A DNA stretch of 64,000 bases from Lutjanus erythropterus (lineage: Eukaryota; Chordata; Actinopteri; Lutjaniformes; Lutjanidae). A program made the translations under genes and the position numbers. The notes beneath the pieces are model-generated. The model was given only the letters and a program-made list of their open reading frames with translations. It did no database searches and had not been told where the DNA came from. The stretch spans positions 26,318,298 through 26,382,297 of the forward strand of contig CM034603.1 in the NCBI GenBank assembly GCA_020091685.1, given 5' to 3'. This document shows, one piece after another, positions 1-10,037 of this stretch (within the stretch, counting starts at the first letter, position 1; the number at the start of each line of letters is the position of its first letter).

Positions 1-705
1 AACACTGATGTATGAAACCCATGAACAAACAGTCATACATTCTGTCATTTTGTTACTTATGGAATTACAGTGAAAAAAAAATATTAGGATCCCCTGGAAC
101 CCCCTCAAGGACCCCCAGGGGTCTCCAGACCCTCCTTTGAGGACCAGTGATATATACAGTTTATTGGTTATATGAAGTTGCTCTTATCATTTTTCCTTAG
201 AAATTCATTTAATGACAACTGCATTGAAACATACCCTGCATATACAGAAACCAGCAGATGATTTTTGAAGTCAGTGCTTCCACTTGGGGGCAGTGGTGTG
301 CTATAAACATTTTTGACTCCCCTCCTCTCAGACCTCAGGCTAGCAAGTGTTGCTAAAAATGTGATCTGAGAGTTGTGTTTTAGTTAGTTTTAATTCAAAT
401 GCATGCATTGTGAGCAAAAGCACTCACTGAGAGTGCATACAAGAGGTGGTCAGACGTTGATCATTTTTAATTTGCCTCTGATTTACTTATTCCTGACTCT
501 GACCCTTCATTTCTTTATCAACAGTTTATTACACAGGACAAAAAACTCTTGCTTCTTTCCTCTTTTGTGGATTTTAATCGAGGATGCTGCACCTCTTGCC
601 AAACAACTATGCCTGTGGATTTCTGTGTTATGGCCAGTTTTTGTCTGATAAACGTAGAATTATCATATTAATTGTCTGAGGACTGTTTGGTGCTGCTGTA
701 TCAAG
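1..705 (+). other. sirt5: Intron of sirt5 upstream of the first visible exon
   Basis: No sirtuin exon could be recognised here; the upstream coding exons of sirt5 must lie left of the window. Positions 92-150 carry a C/G-rich stretch (CCCCCTCAAGGACCCCCAGG then TTTGAGGACCAGTG) resembling the eroded end of an hAT-like repeat. The rest is unremarkable AT-rich intron sequence. The branch and pyrimidine region before the acceptor at 704-705 is T- and G-rich rather than a clean pyrimidine tract. Confidence 0.6.
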
Positions 706-829
706 GTGTGGCGAAAGCGACTGCCGCGGTCTGCTGAGGCCCAATGTGGTGTTTTTTGGAGAAACTCTGGACTCTCATATCTTGACCAAGGTGGAAAAAG
801 AGATGGAAACCTGTGATCTCTGTCTAGTG
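706..829 (+). CDS. sirt5: sirt5 exon (third from last visible): zinc ribbon end and FGE loop
   Basis: The exon starts with one base of a split codon and then has 41 codons. The acceptor is TATCAAG before 706; the donor is GTGAGT at 830. It encodes CGESDC, whose two cysteines match the second zinc-binding pair of SIRT5 (human Cys207 and Cys212, from memory), followed by [14 protein letters not shown] and CDLCLV. Human SIRT5 has VVWFGE where this has VVFFGE, a Trp-to-Phe change beside the Gly-Glu that pairs with the substrate backbone. An alternative acceptor at 679-680 is possible but would add residues with no counterpart in SIRT5. Confidence 0.9.
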
Positions 830-1011
830 GTGAGTTATTCTTTTGATTATTCTCTTTACATGCATGCACGTCATATGTGTGCGCTATTGTGTAATATTAT
901 GTAAAACAAATATTTGCTCAGACTCTCTCCAGGACTGGACATGAAATACAACACTGTACAGTAAATTTCAAGTTGACGCTGGTGTCATTGCTCCCTGTTT
1001 TTAACTTGTAG

Positions 1012-1127
1012 GTGGGCACATCTTCAATCGTTTACCCAGCGGCCATGTTCGGACCCCAGATTGCGTCCAGGGGCGTCCCAGTGGCAGAATTCAATATACA
1101 TACGACACCAAAAACTGAGTACTTCAC
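1012..1127 (+). CDS. sirt5: sirt5 exon (second from last): NAD-binding GTSS loop
   Basis: 116 bases, 38 codons plus two bases. The acceptor is TTAACTTGTAG, the donor GTAAGT at 1128. It encodes [16 protein letters not shown], then [11 protein letters not shown] and TTPKTEYF. The GTSS loop and the EFN motif are the conserved sirtuin contacts to the ribose and adenine of NAD. The length and phase join exactly to the flanking exons. Confidence 0.93.
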
Positions 1128-1418
1128 GTAAGTCAGTCATGAAACTGAGTGCATGCTGTAAAAGATAAAACTACACCACCTGTCTGCCTTTATGATGAAG
1201 GGAGTGAGCATGGAAATATATGAATTAAAAGTGAGCAGTGATGCATGTATATACTGATGTTTAGTGCCATCCACTGGCAGCACAGGCAACATCAAGCCTC
1301 CTTCCCAGTATTTGCTACCTTCAATCAGGCACTTTTAACACAATGAGTGACTTTTCACCTGTTAACCTAAAATCCTGAGCCCCAGTGTCTTCTTGTTTTT
1401 CTGTGTGACGTTGCGCAG

Positions 1419-1491
1419 GCATCATTTCCAGGGACCATGTGGAACTACGCTGCCTCCAGCTTTGGCGCGACATGAGTCAGAGGTTATTTAA
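1419..1491 (+). CDS. sirt5: sirt5 last coding exon and stop codon
   Basis: 73 bases: one base completing a split Thr codon, 23 codons and a TAA stop at 1489-1491. The acceptor is TTGCGCAG. It encodes [20 protein letters not shown] followed by a short tail, closely matching the C-terminus of SIRT5 ([10 protein letters not shown]). The cysteine of GPCG corresponds to the residue near the adenine of NAD. The protein ends at about the same point as mammalian SIRT5. Confidence 0.93.
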
Positions 1492-2149
1492 AAGCCACGG
1501 GGACGACTTATCAGACAGCAACCAGTGGCTACTTCTACAGACTAATGCTATCCGGGGCTGTTCGGGGGGTTTCATACCATTTTTTATTCAAAATATATGC
1601 CTTAAAATCACTTCAGCTGTCGATGCTTTGCAAAAGGAGAGTTGTACTGAATGTAACTTTTTACGAGTTTAAGATGGTTCTCTTAATACTTGAATATATA
1701 GCTGACTAAACTGGAAATGGGATATTGTATATTTTACACATTGTCTGCTTAATGCTAGGCTGGAACTATGCAGTTTGGTTTAAGAAAGGAAATGCACTAT
1801 GAATGTAGTTATTTGCAGGGGAAAATATCTTGTCAGATATCACAGGCTATCTGTATCTTGTGTATTAGATGCTGGTGAGGAATGTCATATTGTGGATATA
1901 CTGTGCTCTAAAGTGATGCTGTGGATCAGAACGTGTTACTCCTGGTGCCGGAGGAGAATATTCCTCTTCTCTCTTTCCACCTAACACGCAGATGTACAGA
2001 GCATAACATCTTGTGCCTCTCAAAACTGTTGACCAAATACTCGCTTTAAGGCAAGACAGTTTAGATGAATTGGGTAAAACTTCTAATCAATAGATATCAC
2101 GATGAAACTTCACTAGTTGATTACTTACATGAAGAGAATAATTTTTTCG
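1492..2149 (+). other. sirt5: Probable sirt5 3' UTR and flank
   Basis: No AATAAA or ATTAAA occurs between the stop codon and 2195; only weak AATATA-like variants are present (for example near 1590 and 1690). The 3' end of sirt5 therefore either uses a variant signal here or the AATAAA inside the adjacent transposon terminus. Positions 1805-2049 are the first copy of a direct duplication described separately. Confidence 0.45.
1805..2049 (+). repeat. Direct duplication, copy A (sirt5 3' flank)
   Basis: This block starts with GTAGTTATTTG and ends with CTCGCTTTAA and is clearly homologous, in the same orientation, to 3173-3443. Shared strings include GGGAAAATATCT, AGAATATTCCTCTT and CAGATGTACAGAGC. 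The two copies differ by many substitutions and small indels, so the duplication is old. It may be part of the sirt5 3' UTR. Confidence 0.8.
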
Positions 2150-3002
2150 TACAAACCCAGATTCTAAAAAAGCTGGGATGCTGTCTAAAACGTAAAATAA
2201 AAACAGAATGGAATGATTTGCAAATCTTTTTCGACAAGATATTTAATGTTCAACATGATGAACTTTATTGGTTTTTGTAAATATACAACCATTCTGAATT
2301 TGAGGCCTGGGACAAGGACAGCAAAAGATTGAGAAAGTGGTGGTGCTCAAAGGTTCACGCAGTTTTTGGAGCAACTTAAGCTGCCATGCAGACAACGTCT
2401 TTTTGGTAATTTCAGTGAGACAATGCAGAGACACATTCTGCACGTGTTACAACAGCGTGGCTTTGCAGTAAAAGAGTTTGGGTACTAGACTGACCTGCCT
2501 GCAGTTCAGACCCGTCTCCCATTGAGAATGTGTGATGCATTATGAACCACAAAATATGCCAACTGAGACCCCGAACTGTTGAGCACCGCGAGTCGTATAT
2601 CAACCAAAAATGGGAAAGAATGTTGCTTTCAAAGCTTCCTCAGATCCCAAATGTGTGCTGGGTGTTAAACAAAAAGGTGATGCAACACGGTGGTAAACAT
2701 GCTCCTTTCCCAGCTCTTTTGAAACGTGCTGCAGGCATCAAATTCAGAATTAATGTTTTCTATCCCCAGATCTCTTTATGGACATTAGCACAGAAATCAG
2801 TAACAACCTGCTCCAATTGTCTGTCCATCCTTTTCTACAAAGAATTAGTGTATATTTATAAAAAAAACCAATAATGTTAATCAGTGTGAACATTAAATAT
2901 CTTGTATTTGTACAGTATTCAATTAAATATAGGTTAAAAAGTCTTTGCAAATAATTGCATTCTGTTTTCATTTTCTTCTCAACTTTTTTGGAATTGGGGT
3001 AT
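2150..3002 (+). mobile_element. Tc1/mariner-like transposon relic (copy 1)
   Basis: The ends are inverted: left TACAAACCCAGATTCTAAAA, right AACTTTTTTGGAATTGGGGT followed by TA, fitting a TA target. In the + strand frame around 2410-2530 a broken transposase is visible, with (Q)xDNAETH and then DPSPIEN separated by 34 residues, the DD34E spacing of Tc1-type enzymes. At least three in-frame stops interrupt it and much of the usual 1.6 kb is missing. It is dead. It is closely related to the copy at 48037-49381. Confidence 0.8.
2196..2201 (+). promoter_or_regulatory. Candidate polyadenylation signal inside transposon end
   Basis: This is the first canonical AATAAA after the sirt5 stop codon. It belongs to the terminal region of the Tc1-like relic (the same ACATTAATAAAACAGAATGC context recurs in the 48-kb copy). 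Whether it is used is not known from sequence. Confidence 0.3.
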
Positions 3003-3172
3003 ATTGTATGTTTGAATATAAAATATAGATAATTATGCACTAATTTGCATAACTTTCCAGAGCAGAAATCTGAACTAAAATTAAGACTTAAATGTGTATA
3101 TTGAAGAGTTTCTTTAGTCTGAAAGAAAACATGTAATGGAAGAAAACTAGCCAAAAAAAATCTCAAAATTGT

Positions 3173-3443
3173 GTAGTTATTTGGAAGGGAAAATATCTCC
3201 CCAGATATCAGAGGGTATTGTTGTTCTTAGCATATCTTGCATATTAGATGCTGTTGAGAAATTGTCATGTTTTAGATGTAATGTGCTCTAAAAATATGCT
3301 GTAGATCAGAACATATTCCTCCAGGTGCCAGGAGAGAATATTCCTCTTTTCTCTCTCCACAGAATGAACAGATGTACAGAGCGTAACATAATCTTGTGCC
3401 TTTCAAAACTGTTTACACAACCTTGACCAAATGCTCGCTTTAA
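3173..3443 (+). repeat. Direct duplication, copy B
   Basis: Second copy of the block at 1805-2049, same orientation, starting GTAGTTATTTG and ending GCTCGCTTTAA. It is slightly longer because of insertions such as TTTACACAACC near 3415. The Tc1-like relic lies between the two copies. Confidence 0.8.
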
Positions 3444-6400
3444 ACCTCAAGTGCAAATCGACCAGTGTTACAGAGATTTAGCCAAGTGTACAGAGTCTGC
3501 TTCTGACCAAGGACAGAGAGGGCAGAGAGGGGGGAAATCTGTTCATTCCTAGCCTGAATCAGCATTATTTCCCTCTCATGTGTTTATTGTGACATCAGTA
3601 TAGTTACATGGATTATTCATGATACATTTAGTACATTTTTTACATGTTCAGTGTCTGTTTTTAAAAAATATAATGCGTTCAGTGACTGTTGATGGAAATT
3701 GTCGAAAGATGAAAGCAGTCTTGTATTAAATAACATGATTTTCTGTTTTTGTAACAACTTTTTCCTTATAAACATCAGTTTCTTAAGATGTATACCCTTA
3801 AAATTACCAATGCAGTTATACAGAACATACTTATTAAAACACTAAAGGTACGTTTGCTGTTTTTGTGTGTTATTGAAAAAGCATTCCATATCTTTTCATG
3901 AGACAGAGTGAAGTGCACTGTGTGTGCACAAAATGAACAGTAGATGCCAGCATGTAGCTTTCTATCCCAATTGTCGATTATGTAGTACCATGTATTTCTG
4001 CTCTGAAAGGGACATGGAAAACACGTCCTTGTGGATTCTTCTTTTAGTATTTATGACTGAGAGGAAACGCAGACTTAAGTACTTTGAGGCCATCAGCAAA
4101 CTCAGTTGTTTTAGCTGAGCGGAGGAAACTATCGACCTCAATTACAATGCTGCGGAAAGAGGACGTTGTTTGAAGTTGAAAGCGTTCTGTGACACAAGGT
4201 CTGTTGTCCCAGCTGATCTCGATAAATACTATAGTTTCTTGTAGTATTATTATTAGGAGACGGGTGTTAAAAAATACTCCTCACACGTGGAGTTATATTT
4301 TTTGTGGTCTAATGCAACCACCCAAAATAATAAGGTTGGTGTTTGAGACTCCCACCTCCCATTTGTTTGAGACTGTTCAGGCATTAATGTATAATAAATA
4401 AAAGCAACCAAACTCATCATTTTGGGTGCTTATCCCTTTATCTAGGATGTCTTTTAGGATCAGACGCCACTGAGATACTGGGTTGGCTCTCATTTTTTGT
4501 TGCTTGCCACAATATGTTATTTTATTTTATTCTGCACAAACATCTGGCGGCCCTCAGAAATTATCTTGTGACCCTCGTAGGGGTCCCAACCCTAGATTTG
4601 GTTTTGCCTTTTTGTCTTGTGACCGCCAGGGCTGAACAGTGAATCAAAATTTTATCGAAATCGCAATATGGCTTACGACAATTTTCTAATCGCAGGAGGT
4701 GCAATATTTGTTACAGGCAAATTGTGTGTCAAAATGCCATTTTGAATTGTGTCATACTGTAGAAATATATATATATCTTGCATATCTTGCATCTCCATGT
4801 GGTGGTCCCAGGCCCCAGGCTGGAAAACACTAAGAAATTCAGCTTCTAAAAGTGTTAATCTTCATTGACTGACTGGACTAACATGGTTAAGTCGTTCGGT
4901 GGAAATGAGTGAGACGGAGGGCCAGAGTCGTTCAAATTAGCTGTGGAAGCGTATGTTCATTAGACAGTGTTATGATAATGTAATGATGGTCATAAAGGAA
5001 TTATCTCGAGAGAGCTCGGGAGTGTGTGTGCATGTGCAAGAGAGTTAGGGAGAGAAGTACAGGCCCGCACACACTCATGCTGGTACAGAATCCATCTTTG
5101 GTATCTCGGGGGAGTTCCTCAGGGCTGATTTCCTACGAACTGTAGTTTAGGCACTTACAGCGAAATTGCAGCACCACAAACACACCACAGTTGCTCCACA
5201 TCGGCGAAACACCATTTCCTCTCATGTTTTATTCCATCACCGCAGTGGCGCCTCACCACTTGCTTTTTTGCTCAACAATTAGCATCCAAATCAAATCCCT
5301 CCGTCTACCTGTTAACGTATATCATCATCATCATTGGCGTGATTAGATTTACTCATTTCCTCCTCTATTACCCCCGCTTCCGTTCAAGGAGAGGTAAGGC
5401 CAAGTCCCATTTGTCATCAGGAGAAAAAGTACATGGAGAGGCACTTAAGAGAAATCTCTGCCGTCTGATACGGTCATTTCTGGAGCTGATGTGAACAAGG
5501 CTGCCAGAGAGCTGACAACTCCGCTCCAGAGTCCTGCAGCTCATTCATGAACGTAGTGTGGGGAGGAGGGATGAAATAGTACAAGTGGAAAGGTTCTTGT
5601 CTGACCCAAAAGCCTTCGGGTTAATAGACTCATCATCATTGGTGGCAGCTCTACAAATATCTCTCTGTCTGGTTGAATGAGGAGCTAGATTGGCCGGGAG
5701 ATGGCATCCGTGTGTGCTTCTAATGTGAGCGTCTGTGTGTGTGATTGACTCCGTGACTTATTTTGTTGGAGTCTCTGTGTTTGGGGAAAAAAAAAAAGCT
5801 GAGAGTGGTGTGTGATGGCCAGCTGGATGAGTGTGTGTATGCGTGCGCATGTACTTGCACCAGGGGGAAAAATGTGCGTGTGTGTGTGTTTGTGCTGTTT
5901 GTGTGTACTGGTGTGATTTTTCTTTCTGTATGCAGACTGGCAGAAGTGTCAGACCAAACCAGGTCAGGCTGGGTGAGGAGCCGTGAACATTACACAGATA
6001 CACATACTGTAGCTTTACAGTTACACAGAGCCTGTCCCCGTCTATTAGGCAGGGCAGGGCTTATTCTGCCATTTCAGGAGTACAGTATCTGTGTTTAGAA
6101 AACAGAGGAGTATTGTTCAAATATTACGTAACGCTTTAACAAAGTGTGAAAATAATAACCAGAGCAAGTGTAAAAGAAACGGACACATTTTTAATGGATG
6201 CATAACACATTGTGTATGATGCTACGATGGCACTGCAGACAGATTTTCTAAAAGACGGCTGTTCTATCATCACAAACTATATCACACATATTTGTAATTT
6301 GTTAATTTTCATTTGATACAGTCAGTAATTTAATGTTAGACAATGAATTGGAGGTGTCCCTTGGGATATTTTGGAATACTAATTCCTAAAATAATTATAC

Positions 6401-6741
6401 TCTGTTCGAGAAAAAATGTGAACCAAATTTTATAGTTAGTATTCCTATTTTCAATACAGTCATTAACTGTCAAAGACTGTCAACTGCCATAAAACCTCAC
6501 AGAAGAAGAAAACAACAAACGCAATTATGTTCACTGTGAGTGAGAAGCCAGTTTCAGTATTGGATGACAGAAGAAAATCATGAAAGATTTGTGCTTGAAA
6601 TGTGGCAGTAATACAGTCGAAAACACTGAGGAAGAAGGGGAATTATTATTTTTTGTTTGTTTGTTTTGTTTTTTTGGGAGGTTGGTCTGAAAAAATGATT
6701 TCAAAGGAGTAAATTGTAGATGTTGTATTAATGGTAAATGA
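3444..6741. other. Intergenic DNA with eroded repeats and GT-rich tract
   Basis: No coding exon recognised. About 4555-4830 contains scraps resembling teleost MITE ends (GGGCTGAACAGTGAATC followed by TATCGAAATCGCAATATGG). Positions 5700-5910 are rich in GT dinucleotides with a short A-run at 5788-5799, which explains the long but meaningless open frames there. The stretch 5000-5660 looks like unique sequence without recognisable repeats. Confidence 0.5.
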
Positions 6742-6882
6742 GGCGTTCCACAAGGATGGATCATGGGACCCTCATTCTTCCTGACAGATACTGTAAATTA
6801 TATGAAATATGCAGTTGATTGTTAGATTTTTCATTATGCTGACGATTCGACTTTGTTGAATTTAAAACGTGTCTCTGACATG
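6742..6882 (+). pseudogene. Fragment of non-LTR retrotransposon reverse transcriptase
   Basis: One reading frame gives GVPQGWIMGPSFF (RT motif, usually GVPQGS.LGP) and, 26 codons further in the same frame, FHYADDSTLLNL, the YADD catalytic box. A TAG stop at about 6823 interrupts them, and the spacing between the boxes is shorter than usual. Only this part of the palm domain survives. The family (L2, CR1, Rex1 or similar) cannot be assigned from so short a piece. Confidence 0.7.
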
Positions 6883-9734
6883 TAAAACACACTATAAAAA
6901 ATGCAATTGAGCACATGGCTCATGGACAAAAAGACTATCACTGCATTTCTTTTGATTTAAGACTTGTAACATTTAAAAAAAGTTAAATGCCTGCTTAAAA
7001 TATTTTAATATAAAAAAGTTTATTAGTTTCAAGAAAATAAAAAATAAATAAATAGTACAATGAGATATTGACTATGCATTTACATTCTATTACCATGAAA
7101 GCCTCGACAGGCCTATTTATAGATTAGATGTATAGTACTGTACATTTTAGTCAAAAATGAGTCTTGGATCTAAATTTGTTCAGTATGTGAGTGGAGCATT
7201 CAAGCAAATGCAAGCAAACCAAGCCTAAACATTAATGTTAAAGAGGTCTTCAAACAATTGATGATCTTTTCAAAACATTTTAAAACAAACATGAACAATA
7301 TTTAATCCGTCTGTATAGTTTAGAGGTAAATGGAACCACAGAGGCTTATGAAGGCTGAGGTATTTTCTATTTATAGCGACTGTCAATTCACAACACCGGA
7401 GTGGAGACAGGGGCTTGTATCACGTGCATGCAAACTCACGCACAGTCGCAAACACAAACACACACAAACAGAGCTAGCAGCCCCAACTAATCTCCTCATG
7501 GTCTCCTCTTACTAACCTTTCCCTGAACTCTGTGTGTATTTTAACAGACTTGGCCGAGATAACAAAGCTTCACCTTTAATCCCCCTGTTGCTATGAAAAC
7601 CGTCATTATTTAAAACTAAAGCAGCGGCACTAATCACCCTCCACACACCCCTCTTTGAAAGACCCACCTGTCCCCCTGCCCGACAATAGAAATTCCGTTG
7701 TTTCTGTTATTTTTGGTCTTCGGGATGATAAAAGATTAATATTCTCACGAGATTAACATAAAGATGTGAGGAGAACATTTCACGCGCTGACTGAGGCGTC
7801 TTTTCCTCCACCCACAACATCTCCCTGAATTATGCTGATGCTGCTGCTTCTAGGTAGCTTGATTGGGAGGGAGCTGTTGTTTGAGAAAGACTAAGATAGG
7901 GGCTCAGGTGCAAGCTAATCTGCTCTAACCCTGCGCTAATTAGTATCAAGGCCAGCAGCCACTTTCTCCTGGTTATTGATCACCGACGGCCCCGCCTCGC
8001 ACAGAGAACTATTTGGCTCCTATGAGAACAGCAGCACTGGGTGGACCGCACAGAGGAGGAAGCTCTCCCCGCCCTGCCTGCCGAATCTTGTTTGTGTCTT
8101 TGAAGTTCAATATCGAGTCCCTTTCCAACATCGGCCCTATCCGAGTGTTGTTGAGTCTCACCCGTTATGCCTCCAGTCGGCTGATCTTGTTTTTTTCCCC
8201 CTGTTTTCTATTAAATTGGCACTCTTTAACTGACCTAATCAGGGAAGGTGTCCGTTAACCAGCACAATGCGCGTCTCCATCTGTCATCTCTTTCTGCCAG
8301 TCTCCTCTTTCTCATTTCGCTTCACTTTAACTTGAAACAGGCTTTGCTGTGACATGCACACTCTTTCCAAAGCAACAGTTTCTATACAATTGGTTTGTGA
8401 ACAGCTGGCCGAGAGGATTAGAGATTCTTACGAAGGGCTTTACGCTCAATTTATTTTTAATCATCTAATTTTACACATTTCCAAAGTTAAATAATTGTTA
8501 TTGAATGGTAACGTGAAGGACAAACAGTCTCATCTTTGCCCTGCTGAAAGGATACGTGTGAATTACGGCTGAGATTGTTCACAGACAAACATTCGTCACA
8601 TTTGAGGTGGTCTCCGAATCTCACTCTGGAGCCTGGATTGCAGATTCATGGATTAATCCAACAATGGAAGACAATAATATAAACACGTTAGCAGTTGACT
8701 ATTTATACTTACAGCAGACATGCAGGAACATTGACATTCATGTGAAGCTGCGTTCCAGGTTTCTCGATGAATGTTAAGTCCAATATCCACTTTCCTTCTT
8801 GCTTTGTTTTGGTCTCCACCACCTCCTTAGGGAAATGTCTGGCTTTCAAGTTGTTAAATGTTGCGTTATATTCACCAGCTAGTGGCTAACTTTGTCATCT
8901 GTTGACATACGGTACCATAGCTGCCTGTTGACGCTGGAAACAACACTGGAGAGAGTGGTGAAAGTCAACCAAACCAGATTGTTTGTTGTTGGGTTTATTT
9001 TTGTAAACACGAGGGACACTGCTAGAACAGGCACATGTTGAGTGGCAGGATTAATGGTGTGTTCCAGTCAAAGACAGAGGTCGGAATTTCCCGGTTAAAA
9101 TTCCCAACTTCAGACTTCAAAGTGCTCCAAGTGGACAAAGCCACAAGTAAACAAAAAACATGGCTGACCGCGACAAATTGATGAGTTTCGTTGGCAAGTT
9201 TTTACTCCCCTGAGAGCCTCGGCAGTGCAGCCTTCTTGACACAGTGGAGGAAAAACGACGCATGAGGTAACAGACACGGTTCTACATTTAATTTTACAGA
9301 ACTTAATAACATTGGTGACACATTTTGGCATGGACTTACATGCCGCACGGGTTTTACTGAAAGTATGTATCATTGTTATGAGACATCAGATGGCTGATTC
9401 TTCATGAAGTTGGAGTAGATGTAATTCGCCCCAAGTTCACAAGTAGTTACTCTGACTTTGACTGACGTTCCATTGTACTTTTGCTAGTAAGAGGTCGGAT
9501 GCTGAGTTCAGAGTTGTTTGGGATACAGCATGAGGATAAAGGTAGGAAGTGTGTACGATGAAGGGAACAGAGAGGCAGCATGATAAACACATGTATGTTT
9601 GCTTTTCAACTAGAAAATAAATTAACCTAAACGCGAACATTGCCCTTACAATGGACTTTACCTGAGTACAGAAACAGTGCATCAGTGCCTTTTGTAAGTT
9701 CTATTTTTTAGGAAAATCTTTTTTGACAAATATC
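6883..9734. other. Intergenic DNA, partly unique
   Basis: No exon recognised. 7680-8330 is repeat-poor and contains homeodomain-type cores (GCGCTAATTAGTATCAAGG near 7934) and might be a conserved non-coding element; this is only a suggestion. 9055-9470 has a MITE look: GTGTTCCAGTCAAAGACAGA at its left and a related inverted string CTTTGACTGACGTTCCATT at its right. Confidence 0.4.
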
Positions 9735-9742
9735 CACTATAC

Positions 9743-10029
9743 CAGTGGTTCCCAAACTTTTTGTTGGCACACCACGCCCCTTCAGAAGCCAAAAAAAATT
9801 CAAGCCCCTGCCCCCAAAATCAGTCATCAACAGTAACTTGGGAATCAACTGATATAGAAAAGAATTCAAGGTGAATTTTAGTGAAATACAGGTATGATAG
9901 TAGACTCTTATTTGTTTATTTTTCCTACATGAATCATATCCAATTAACTTTGTTTCACTCTGTATTTTTACCCTGGTCATCCAGGCCCCCCTTGAATGGC
10001 TCTGTGCCCCAACAGTTTGGGAACCACTG
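9743..10029. mobile_element. hAT-like MITE with 8-bp target duplication
   Basis: Terminal inverted repeats CAGTGGTTCCCAAACT (left) and AGTTTGGGAACCACTG-type (right, 10014-10029, one base different) bound 287 bp without coding capacity. The flanks are CACTATAC (9735-9742) and CACTATAA (10030-10037), a 7/8 match, as expected for the 8-bp duplication made by hAT transposases. The internal CCCC-rich ends near 9775 and 9985 are typical of this teleost repeat. Confidence 0.85.
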
Positions 10030-10037
10030 CACTATAA

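Larger units (their letters stand above)
706..1491 (+). other. sirt5: sirt5 gene, 3' part: last three coding exons (spliced span)
   Basis: Three exons (706-829, 1012-1127, 1419-1491) join in one frame and encode the last about 104 residues of a class III sirtuin. Order of motifs: second zinc-ribbon cysteine pair (CGESDC), [39 protein letters not shown], stop. This matches SIRT5 rather than other sirtuins, notably in the [10 protein letters not shown] tail. Known role of the family: mitochondrial and cytosolic NAD-dependent removal of succinyl, malonyl and glutaryl groups from lysine. The substrate Tyr/Arg pair and the catalytic His lie in exons outside the window. The next gene downstream on the same strand is adcy1, about 17.7 kb away, with no functional link evident. 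Confidence 0.93.

Noticed and set aside
679-706. Alternative acceptor at 679-680 for the sirt5 exon
   Set aside because: It would add LFGAAVS-type residues absent from SIRT5; the acceptor at 704-705 gives the expected R-C junction.
2750-3166. 138-codon minus-strand frame
   Set aside because: It runs through the end of the Tc1-like relic and AT-rich flank and shows no protein similarity; the transposase remains are on the other strand.
5763-6098. Overlapping open frames on both strands, rich in Val/Cys or His/Thr
   Set aside because: They come from GT/CA-rich simple sequence.
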